A DNA stretch of 6,095 nt from Microcaldota archaeon (lineage in GTDB: Archaea; Micrarchaeota; Micrarchaeia; Micrarchaeales; Micrarchaeaceae): positions 1-6,095 of the forward strand of contig JAJZDT010000059.1 of the NCBI GenBank assembly GCA_021851535.1. Reading direction: 5' to 3'. Shown piece by piece: positions 1 through 6,034 of this stretch. The notes beneath the pieces were generated by a model, which did not search any database, had not been told where the DNA came from, and was given only the letters and a program-made list of their open reading frames with translations. Position 1 is the stretch's first letter. Each line of letters begins with the position of its first letter. A program made the translations under genes and the position numbers.

Positions 1-28
1 TTATAGAAAATAATAATAAGCATGTTGG

Positions 29-36
29 TTAAATAT
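29..36 (+). promoter_or_regulatory. Possible TATA box for tRNA-Lys
   Basis: The AT-rich element TTAAATAT is centred about 20 bases before the mature tRNA. That is slightly closer than the usual 25-27 bases between an archaeal TATA box and the start site, so it is only a candidate. Bases 1-19 are also AT-rich. Nothing else is visible in 1-52. Confidence 0.3.
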
Positions 37-52
37 ATAGTTATTAATGAGA

Positions 53-127
53 GGGCTCGTAACTCAGGCTGGCTAGAGTGGCAGGCTTTTAACCTGTAAG
101 TCGGGGGTTCAAATCCCCCCGGGCCCG
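53..127 (+). tRNA. tRNA-Lys (anticodon UUU)
   Basis: The full cloverleaf can be drawn by hand. Acceptor stem GGGCTCG (53-59) pairs with CGGGCCC (120-126), with one T-G wobble. D stem ACTC (62-65) pairs with GAGT (76-79). Anticodon stem GCAGG (81-85) pairs with CCTGT (93-97) and closes the loop CTTTTAA (86-92), so the anticodon is TTT at 88-90, which reads the Lys codons AAA and AAG. The variable loop has 5 bases. The T stem has five G-C pairs (103-107 with 115-119) around the loop TTCAAAT. The discriminator base is G127. CCA is not encoded and there is no intron. Confidence 0.97.
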
Positions 128-160
128 ATTTATTTAAGAATTTTAACAAATATCACAAAC

Positions 161-187
161 TATAATAATTAAGTATTATAATATAAA
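161..187 (+). promoter_or_regulatory. AT-rich promoter region of the FKBP gene
   Basis: Two TATA-like stretches, TATAATAA (161-168) and TTATAATATAAA (176-187), lie upstream of the ATG at 196. The first is centred about 31 bases before the ATG, which would give a very short leader, as is common in archaea. The second is too close to serve this start. The whole region is AT-rich, so the exact box is uncertain. Confidence 0.4.
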
Positions 188-195
188 TTGATTTA

Positions 196-702
196 ATGAA
201 CAAAAATTATGTGCTTGCTGCAGTGATTGCGGTCATAGTAGTAGTATTGGTCTTATACTTAGCATCAAATTCATTATCACCTACGGTGCAGAACGGAGAT
301 AATGTATCTGTATTTTATACTGGTAGTTTTACTAATGGCACTATATTCAATTCAAATTTAAATAGTAGTCCATTTACATTTAAAGTAGGCGCGAACCAGA
401 CAATAATGGGATTTAATAACGCTGTTTTAGGGATGCATCTAAATCAGACAAAAACGCTAACCATACCTGTTAATGAGGCATATGGCCCAATTAATCCAAG
501 TCTTATAATCGCAATACCACTGTCTAATTTTAAGAATCAATCTGTGAAAATGGGCGATGTTATAACTGATTCACAAAACGGTAGGGCATTGCAAGGAATA
601 GTTATTGCATTAAACAATACTACAGCAACAACAAATTTTAACCCTCCACTTGCGGGGCAAGCATTAACCTTTACAATACGCGTTGTAAAAATATCAAAAT
701 AA
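196..702 (+). CDS. Membrane-anchored FKBP-type peptidyl-prolyl cis-trans isomerase
   Basis: This 168-residue protein should catalyse cis-trans isomerisation of prolyl bonds, and so assist folding, on the outer face of the membrane. Residues 6-23 form one hydrophobic segment behind a short Lys-containing start, typical of an uncleaved signal anchor with the C-terminus outside. The FKBP core follows: GD at 34-35, YTG at 41-43, FN at 51-52, IMGF at 70-73, AVLGM at 76-80, AYG at 95-97, and NPPLAG at 149-154 near the end. Residues about 98-145 occupy the flap or insert region of short archaeal SlyD-like FKBPs. Departures from classical FKBPs: the Asp after the pocket Phe is Asn52, the pocket Trp is Phe73, and the usual NHPLAG reads NPPLAG. 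Outside the anchor there are eight N-X-S/T sequons and no Cys. The ATG is preceded by TTGA at -8 to -5, the same place where neighbouring genes have Shine-Dalgarno-like bases. The family call is firm; activity is inferred. Confidence 0.9.
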   Translation: MNKNYVLAAVIAVIVVVLVLYLASNSLSPTVQNGDNVSVFYTGSFTNGTIFNSNLNSSPFTFKVGANQTIMGFNNAVLGMHLNQTKTLTIPVNEAYGPINPSLIIAIPLSNFKNQSVKMGDVITDSQNGRALQGIVIALNNTTATTNFNPPLAGQALTFTIRVVKISK

Positions 703-739
703 ATTTTTAATTTAGCCCTACTTAATTTAAATTGATTTA

Positions 740-744
740 GTGAT
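740..744 (+). promoter_or_regulatory. Shine-Dalgarno element (GTGAT) deciding the TTG start at 748
   Basis: GTGAT matches the 3' part of the archaeal Shine-Dalgarno consensus and ends three bases before TTG 748. In this frame there is a stop at 733-735 and no ATG until the first membrane segment, so this element supports TTG as the start codon. Confidence 0.5.
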
Positions 745-747
745 TTT

Positions 748-3060
748 TTGGATAACATTGAAGTAAATACAACAGAACATCCTGTAAAGGAGAATAACAT
801 TATTCATCTACTAAAAAATACTCTCTACAGTAATCGCGTGCTATTTCTTGTGATGCTCATATATCTTATACTATCTTTATTTGTATTTTACCCTATAACT
901 GTTGGCATTACGAATAGAGTTGCAGGCGTTGGTGGGGATATATATCAGATGTTATGGAATAACTGGTGGGTGGGATACTCCACATTTACATTGCATCAGA
1001 GCATATACTCTTCAATGCTACTATTCTGGCCGGTTGGATCAAATTTAGTATACCAGACCCTAATACCTATAGGTTCTTTGATAATATATCCGCTTGAAGC
1101 TATTAGCAATGCATTTGCATACAATGTGCTCTTCTTCTTGGGAATAATGCTCTCAGGATTTACTATGTTTATATTATCTGACTATGTAGTAAAGAATAAG
1201 TACGCTGCATTCATTGCAGGAATAATTTATACATTCAGCGCATTCCACATCGCGCAGTCCTATGGACATATTGAATATGCAAATATAGAATGGATACCAC
1301 TCTCAATCTACTTTTTCATGCGCATAATAAAGAAAGATTACATTAAAATAAATCATAAGCACATAAAATATGGCAAATATATATTAGCGCTATTTCTTTC
1401 AATATCCTTTTTACTATCAATGTTTATGGGAGATGTGGAGCAGGGCGTAATGACAATAATGGTATTTGTTTTGATATTCCTATTTTATTTACTAAAAAAA
1501 CAAACACGCAGTCATGTTTTAAATGTGGAATTCTTCACGCTCATTGCAATATTTATTGTAGCGACGTTTATATTAGGTTCATGGGCATTTATACCATTTA
1601 TAACCAAAACGTCTGGCAGTACTCTAAATCAGTTTAATGGTGTACAGAATAATATGGTATGGAGCGATGATATACTATCCTATTTTCTTCCAAGTTTCTA
1701 TAATGGTATATTTAATGGGGCGTCAGCATCGTACATATCATTATATCATGGAGATCTTGGCGAAACAATATCCTATTTTGGTTATATTGCAATGATTCTG
1801 GCACTATATGGTATGTACAAAAAAAGGCAGGATACCTATATTTGGATTTTTATAGGAATAATATTTTTCCTTCTATCATTGGGCCCTTACATATTGATAA
1901 ACAATAATAATACAAATATACCAGGACTTTATTTACTAGCAAAGTTAATTCCAGGGGTTAATATAATAAGAGAGCCTGGTAGGTTTGATCTTTTGGTTAT
2001 GATTGCAGGTGCAATAGTTGCCTCCATTGGTACAAATGAGCTCTTTGAGTTTTTAAAGCACAAAAATTTGCATATACACATAAAAAAGATGGAGTTAGTA
2101 ACCGCTGCAGTAATTTCTTTATTTATAATAATTGAGGTTGCAATGCCCCCATTATCTGCAACGCAAATAGCTCAAACTACAACGGTTATTAATATGTCTA
2201 ATCTATATGTTCAGTTGGGTACACTACCACAAAACTTTACCGTTCTTGTATTACCAATACTTCCAGATCAATATTCATTGCAGCCTGGGTTATATCCGGG
2301 CAAGGCAATGTTTAGCACAATTGCATCTCATAAAAGTATAATTGGAGGATATTTAACGCGTGAAAATACTACAGAACAGCTATCTGTTTATAATGTACCT
2401 CTTGCGGTAAGCGCAACAAATCTTGAACAGTTCGGTGCATTTGATTACGGATCTCCAATAATAGAAAATTATACAAATCAGACATTACTCTCATTATACT
2501 TTTACAATACTACAATCGTTACGCTTGATAAAACTGCATATAATAAAACCGATTTGAATACAATTGGAATTTATTTAATAAAAACATTCGGCGCCCCAAT
2601 ATACGAGGGCAACTCTACTCTAGGATTTACTACTATAAATGCTATAGATGGCTCACTCTTTAAGAGTTATGTATCATTTCCAACATTGACAGATTGGAAT
2701 GAGAGCATCTATAATCTTAATGGACAACAGAAGATTTTATGGACGCCAATAAATGGCGGCACAGTGACCGTATATGCCCCATATAATGCTATATTAGCGC
2801 AAAATGGTGTAGAAGATATAAACACTACAATAAGTATAAATGCAATATCTTTAGGCACAATATCTAATGTAGAAGTGCTTGATAATAATATACTAACAGG
2901 CTCAACAAAGTTAATAGGCACATTCAATGCCACTAACAATATGGCATACTATAAATTCAACACGGTGCTTGCTGGTGGGCCATCTGGGAATAGGATATAC
3001 TTTGCATATAATAATCAAACATATCCGGTCGGAATATCCAACATAACCTTCAATAATTGA
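748..3060 (+). CDS. GT-C/YfhO-like polytopic membrane protein, probable lipid-linked-sugar glycosyltransferase
   Basis: This 770-residue protein resembles the large GT-C-type/YfhO-like membrane family, whose members are thought to transfer sugars from polyprenyl-phosphate donors on the outer side of the membrane. About 11-13 hydrophobic segments lie in residues 31-467 (for example 31-53, 125-147, 152-170, 211-228, 233-250, 262-284, 342-358, 364-384, 413-428, 450-468). Family-type motifs: GGD with Asp64 in the first outside loop, where GT-C enzymes carry a catalytic acid; GHIEYANIEWIPL at 173-185; DLGE at 336-339; and REPGRFD at 408-414. Residues about 470-770 form a polar, Asn/Thr-rich domain, probably beta-rich and outside, with 13 N-X-S/T sequons. 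The protein has no Cys. The start is TTG, chosen for the GTGAT before it and an upstream in-frame stop. It lies 45 bases after the FKBP gene and 27 before the flippase gene, probably as one unit. The substrate is unknown; a non-enzymatic surface role is possible. Confidence 0.65.
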   Translation: MDNIEVNTTEHPVKENNIIHLLKNTLYSNRVLFLVMLIYLILSLFVFYPITVGITNRVAGVGGDIYQMLWNNWWVGYSTFTLHQSIYSSMLLFWPVGSNLVYQTLIPIGSLIIYPLEAISNAFAYNVLFFLGIMLSGFTMFILSDYVVKNKYAAFIAGIIYTFSAFHIAQSYGHIEYANIEWIPLSIYFFMRIIKKDYIKINHKHIKYGKYILALFLSISFLLSMFMGDVEQGVMTIMVFVLIFLFYLLKKQTRSHVLNVEFFTLIAIFIVATFILGSWAFIPFITKTSGSTLNQFNGVQNNMVWSDDILSYFLPSFYNGIFNGASASYISLYHGDLGETISYFGYIAMILALYGMYKKRQDTYIWIFIGIIFFLLSLGPYILINNNNTNIPGLYLLAKLIPGVNIIREPGRFDLLVMIAGAIVASIGTNELFEFLKHKNLHIHIKKMELVTAAVISLFIIIEVAMPPLSATQIAQTTTVINMSNLYVQLGTLPQNFTVLVLPILPDQYSLQPGLYPGKAMFSTIASHKSIIGGYLTRENTTEQLSVYNVPLAVSATNLEQFGAFDYGSPIIENYTNQTLLSLYFYNTTIVTLDKTAYNKTDLNTIGIYLIKTFGAPIYEGNSTLGFTTINAIDGSLFKSYVSFPTLTDWNESIYNLNGQQKILWTPINGGTVTVYAPYNAILAQNGVEDINTTISINAISLGTISNVEVLDNNILTGSTKLIGTFNATNNMAYYKFNTVLAGGPSGNRIYFAYNNQTYPVGISNITFNN

Positions 3061-3087
3061 TGATTTGAATCTAAATGCAAGGATTCT

Positions 3088-4662
3088 ATGGGCGCATCTA
3101 ATACAAGTAAAAATAATAGTTCGGCACATATCGGGAGCAGGGCTGTTAAAGTAGCTGGTGTTATATTTACAGGAAAGATCCTTTCATTTATTCTTCTTGC
3201 CGCATCATTTATAATAGTAGTAAGGATTTTGGGTCCAAGTACCTATGGTGTATATACACTTGCAATAGCTGTAACGGGATTCTTTGATGCTGTTGGGAAC
3301 TTTGGGATAGGAACGGCTCTTAATAAATTTGTGACCGAATATAAAAACAAAAATGATTATAAGCGTATGGGCGATGCAATAAGTAATGGTCTTGCAATTA
3401 TATTGATTACAGGAACCATACTCACAATAGCAACATTTTTAACAAGTCCTTTTTTTGCAGTCCAGGCGCTTCATAGCCCGCAATATACATATGTAATAGA
3501 AATTGCATCTATTTCGATACTGATAATGATGTTATTTGGCGCAGTAAATGGCGCACTGGTCGGATTTGGTAATGGTAAACAGATAGCAGTCTCACTTATA
3601 ATAGTCTCAATAATACAATCCGCGCTTTCAATAATTTTGGCGCTTTTAGGGTTCGGATCGCTCGCCCCAATATTTGCCTTAATATTCGCATATCTTATAG
3701 GATTTGTCGCAGAAATTTACTATATACTTATTAAGAATAAAATACCGTTTATAAAACCAACATATATGGGTATTAAGCGATTATTTAACTTCTCCGTGCC
3801 CATCGCAGCGGCAAATTTTATGCGTGTAGTGATGAGCAATGCGGCCTTAATAATACTTGGAATATTTGCAACGGCATTTGTTATAGGAAACTTTGGCGTA
3901 GCATCCAAAACGGGCTTTTTGATAAATATAATAACCGATTCTGTAAGTATATCATTGATATCAGCATTTAGTAGTAGTCTTATAAATGATTCAAATAAAA
4001 GAAATACCGGAAGAATTTTTTCTTACTCTGTATACCTTTCATATCTTGTGGCAAGTCCTATGCTCTTTGCCGTTATGGTACTCTCAAAGCCTATATCCTA
4101 TACTGCATTTGGAAGCGCATACACGCTCTCCCCATTATATATAGCCATATTCGGCTTAGGATTCTTTATAGGCATATTTGGTATATATGCAAGTCAGCTT
4201 CTTATTAGCGCAAGCATGCTGCGATCATTGCTCAAATACAACATAATAATATCAATATCTCAGATACTGCTTGCATTAATTCTTATACCAATATTTGGAG
4301 GGCTTGGCGCCGCAATAACAATCTTTTTAGCAACCCCTTTAATTACTAGCATACTATTTGCAATACCTATGAGAAGAACATTTAAGGTTGACTTTAGAAT
4401 TGATCGGCTTATACGCATAACAATTGCAAATATGCTAATGGGGGCGCTATTTTTTATTACCACAATAATACTTCCAGGATATTTTATACCTCAAATAATA
4501 TTAGCCCCGATATTAACGCTTGCAATATACCCAATACTCTTAGGTATATTAAAATGTATTAGTAGAAATGACATAAAGAAAATAGATAATCTAACTAATC
4601 GCCTGCCTCTCTTTAATAAGTTCTTCTCTTTTATGACAAATTATATATCCATATTTTTATAA
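3088..4662 (+). CDS. Wzx-type polysaccharide / lipid-linked oligosaccharide flippase (MOP superfamily)
   Basis: This 524-residue integral membrane protein has about 14 hydrophobic segments, the number expected for MOP-superfamily flippases that move polyprenyl-linked glycans from the inner to the outer membrane face. After a polar 20-residue N-terminus comes the typical opening: a first helix (28-45), then RILGPSTYGVYTLA at 46-59 (family pattern R-x-LG-x-x-x-YG), and a loop with LNKFVTEYK at 78-86. A second half starts near 230 with RLFNFSVPIAAA. GLGAAIT at 405-411 is the usual late-helix glycine motif. Length and topology are complete. The ATG is preceded by AGGA at -8 to -5. The gene follows the GT-C-like gene by 27 bases with no clear promoter of its own, so co-transcription is likely. 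The gene pair suggests export and use of a lipid-linked sugar, such as a donor for N-glycosylation or for a surface polymer. The specific cargo cannot be read from sequence. Confidence 0.88.
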   Translation: MGASNTSKNNSSAHIGSRAVKVAGVIFTGKILSFILLAASFIIVVRILGPSTYGVYTLAIAVTGFFDAVGNFGIGTALNKFVTEYKNKNDYKRMGDAISNGLAIILITGTILTIATFLTSPFFAVQALHSPQYTYVIEIASISILIMMLFGAVNGALVGFGNGKQIAVSLIIVSIIQSALSIILALLGFGSLAPIFALIFAYLIGFVAEIYYILIKNKIPFIKPTYMGIKRLFNFSVPIAAANFMRVVMSNAALIILGIFATAFVIGNFGVASKTGFLINIITDSVSISLISAFSSSLINDSNKRNTGRIFSYSVYLSYLVASPMLFAVMVLSKPISYTAFGSAYTLSPLYIAIFGLGFFIGIFGIYASQLLISASMLRSLLKYNIIISISQILLALILIPIFGGLGAAITIFLATPLITSILFAIPMRRTFKVDFRIDRLIRITIANMLMGALFFITTIILPGYFIPQIILAPILTLAIYPILLGILKCISRNDIKKIDNLTNRLPLFNKFFSFMTNYISIFL

Positions 4663-4663
4663 T

Positions 4664-5308
4664 CTATTTAAGCAGGTCCTTAATGTATTTTAACCGATCC
4701 CTATTCTCATATTCGAATTGAACCATAGTTTTAGAGTAATTAAGCTCTCCAGGTCTATATATTCTATCGAGTGCAAGCAGATTAAAACTCATACCAACAT
4801 GTGCATCTATTACGATACTACGTAATTCGCTGCCGAATAAATCCGCCTCTATAAGTGATATATTATTTAATGCAAAAAGCCTGATTATATCAACTAGTAA
4901 TGCTGTGTTTTGGTCATTTTGCATTCCGAAGATTCTGCCTTGCAATGATGGGCTGGTCTTAGATTGCAGGCCATTCATTTTTGAGAGTATTTTCGATAAA
5001 TAATTCATTACTGAGCTATCCGGCTTAAATAGATTTGCTGCGCAGAGCGCGCGTGTATTTACATCATAAACGGATATAAATATGGGATAACTTAATGACT
5101 CACAAAACATGTATCTTATTCCAGACATTTGGTTATAATCCAATGTCCATATCTCATTAATATCGATATTATTGGACATACTATTCTTTATTATTTTGGA
5201 CTTTGATATGTGCGCCCTATCCTTTACGCCATAATAATAGCGCTCTTTGTTGATATTATTATTCATTACCCTAGATTCAAGCATTCCTAGAAAATCCAAC
5301 TCTTTCAC
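4664..5308 (-). CDS. Hypothetical soluble protein, family not recognised
   Basis: I do not recognise this protein of up to 214 residues. It has no signal peptide or membrane segment. Residues 1-50 are polar and Asn/Lys-rich and look flexible. Residues about 60-185 alternate hydrophobic and polar stretches like a compact alpha/beta domain, with IRYMFCESLSYPIFISVYDV at 64-83, LLVDIIRLFALNNISLIEAD at 137-156, IVIDAHVG at 165-172, and LLALDRIYRPGEL at 177-189. The end (199-214) is a charged helix. Two Cys (69, 89) do not form a metal motif. The start is uncertain. GTG 5308 is the outer limit, but it lies inside an AGGTGA Shine-Dalgarno-like element that better serves TTG 5299 (211 residues). The TATA box at 5316-5323 would instead favour ATG 5284 (206 residues). 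The gene is divergent from rpoD and meets the flippase gene tail to tail, one base apart. Sustained coding texture supports a real gene; no function is assigned. Confidence 0.7.
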   Translation of the reverse strand: MKELDFLGMLESRVMNNNINKERYYYGVKDRAHISKSKIIKNSMSNNIDINEIWTLDYNQMSGIRYMFCESLSYPIFISVYDVNTRALCAANLFKPDSSVMNYLSKILSKMNGLQSKTSPSLQGRIFGMQNDQNTALLVDIIRLFALNNISLIEADLFGSELRSIVIDAHVGMSFNLLALDRIYRPGELNYSKTMVQFEYENRDRLKYIKDLLK

Positions 5309-5315
5309 CTATATC

Positions 5316-5323
5316 TTTATAAA
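5316..5323 (-). promoter_or_regulatory. Probable TATA box of the 4664-5308 gene
   Basis: TTTATAAA reads the same on both strands. On the minus strand it lies 31 bases before the ATG at 5284, nearly the same spacing as the rpoD box to its ATG (32 bases). It lies too close to GTG 5308 to be that start's promoter. It sits in a longer 12-base element that recurs at the rpoD promoter. Confidence 0.5.
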
Positions 5324-5415
5324 TATTTTTATCACATAATTACATATTATTCTATTGCGATACCATAATGGTTAGTTATGCGTTTATCCACAGCATTAGT
5401 ATATATCAAGAATGC

Positions 5416-5423
5416 TTTATAAA
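5416..5423 (+). promoter_or_regulatory. TATA box of rpoD
   Basis: TTTATAAA, extended as TTTATAAATATA, is centred about 36 bases before the rpoD ATG. Transcription would start near 5443-5446, leaving a leader of about 10 bases that holds the AGTGAG element at 5447-5452. Confidence 0.7.
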
Positions 5424-5446
5424 TATAACCGAATTTAATTACTACA

Positions 5447-5452
5447 AGTGAG
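5447..5452 (+). promoter_or_regulatory. Ribosome binding site of rpoD
   Basis: AGTGAG ends three bases before ATG 5456. GTGA is complementary to the archaeal 16S rRNA 3' end and occupies -8 to -5, the same offset as in the GT-C-like gene. Confidence 0.55.
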
Positions 5453-5455
5453 CCA

Positions 5456-6022
5456 ATGAAGTTTGAGATAAAGGAGGAGAATGAGAAGGCGCTCAGGTTT
5501 ATAATGGATGCTGATATAAGTGCCGTCAATGCGATTAGAAGAGCTGCGGCAAATAGCGTTTCATGCTTTGCCATAGACCGGGTTATATTCTACGAGAATA
5601 CGAGCGCAATGTTTGATGAATATATTGCGCATAGAATAGGTTTAATACCTATAAAGACTCCCAGCAAGGGCTATAACGAGAGCGATGAGATTGTATTTAG
5701 TTTAGAGGCTACAGGTCCAATTACTGTATACTCCCGCGATTTGAAGAGCACGGATAAGGATGTTGTAGTTGCTAATGGTGATATACCTATAATAAAATTG
5801 GGCAATGAGCAGCGCCTTAGAATAGACGGCAAGGCTATTCTTGGAATGGGCATAAAGCATGCAAAGTTCCAGCCGGGACTTGCAACATTCAAGGAAATAT
5901 CTGAGAACAAATATGAATTTTATATTGAGACATTTGGCCAAATGCCACCCAAAGAGATAGTAATTAAAGCGGCGGAGAGTATAAAAGAGAGATTGAAAGA
6001 GATTAAGAAAGCTATAAAATAA
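5456..6022 (+). CDS. rpoD: DNA-directed RNA polymerase subunit D (Rpo3), short form without Fe-S domain
   Basis: This is the archaeal counterpart of the bacterial alpha N-terminal domain and eukaryotic Rpb3. It pairs with subunit L to form the platform on which the cytoplasmic RNA polymerase assembles. The dimerisation domain shows NAIRRAAANSVSCFAIDRV at 25-43 and the hallmark ENTSAMFDEYIAHRIGLIPI at 47-66. The insert domain shows GPITVYSRDL at 87-96, NGDIPIIKLG at 107-116 and GMGIKHAKFQPGLATFK at 130-146. The chain returns to the first domain with FYIETFGQMPPKEI at 155-168 and a basic C-terminal helix. At 188 residues it is much shorter than forms of about 260 residues: the ferredoxin-like domain that would follow residue 146 is absent and the only Cys is Cys37. 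The loss appears clean, not a frameshift, since the flanking motifs are intact. The ATG has a TATA box and Shine-Dalgarno element at good spacing. tRNA-Leu follows 12 bases after the stop. Confidence 0.97.
   Translation: MKFEIKEENEKALRFIMDADISAVNAIRRAAANSVSCFAIDRVIFYENTSAMFDEYIAHRIGLIPIKTPSKGYNESDEIVFSLEATGPITVYSRDLKSTDKDVVVANGDIPIIKLGNEQRLRIDGKAILGMGIKHAKFQPGLATFKEISENKYEFYIETFGQMPPKEIVIKAAESIKERLKEIKKAIK
6013..6020 (+). promoter_or_regulatory. Possible TATA box for tRNA-Leu
   Basis: TATAAAAT runs into the rpoD stop codon, centred about 18 bases before the tRNA. This is closer than usual, similar to the tRNA-Lys candidate. A second candidate, GTATAAAAG, lies inside rpoD near 5979-5987. Co-transcription with rpoD is equally possible. 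Confidence 0.25.
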
Positions 6023-6034
6023 TGCGTATATGCT

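Noticed and set aside
128..195. Structured RNA or riboswitch between tRNA-Lys and the FKBP gene
   Set aside because: The stretch is AT-rich with no stable stem found by eye. It holds only candidate promoter elements.
704..708. TTTTT after the FKBP stop as a terminator
   Set aside because: It is a single five-T run in very AT-rich DNA with no hairpin, and could equally be part of a TATA-like element for the next gene.
740..766. Tiny ORF from GTG 740 (8 codons) as a leader peptide
   Set aside because: It is too short to judge, and GTGAT is better read as the Shine-Dalgarno element for TTG 748. The frameshift possibility is recorded separately.
537..800. 87-residue minus-strand open frame across the FKBP/GT-C gene junction
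   Set aside because: It is antisense to two supported genes, with no recognisable domain and no clear ribosome binding site noted.
5347..5574. 75-residue open frame on the minus strand overlapping the rpoD start and promoter
   Set aside because: It covers the rpoD TATA box and the first 119 bases of its coding sequence. It is better explained as an antisense shadow.
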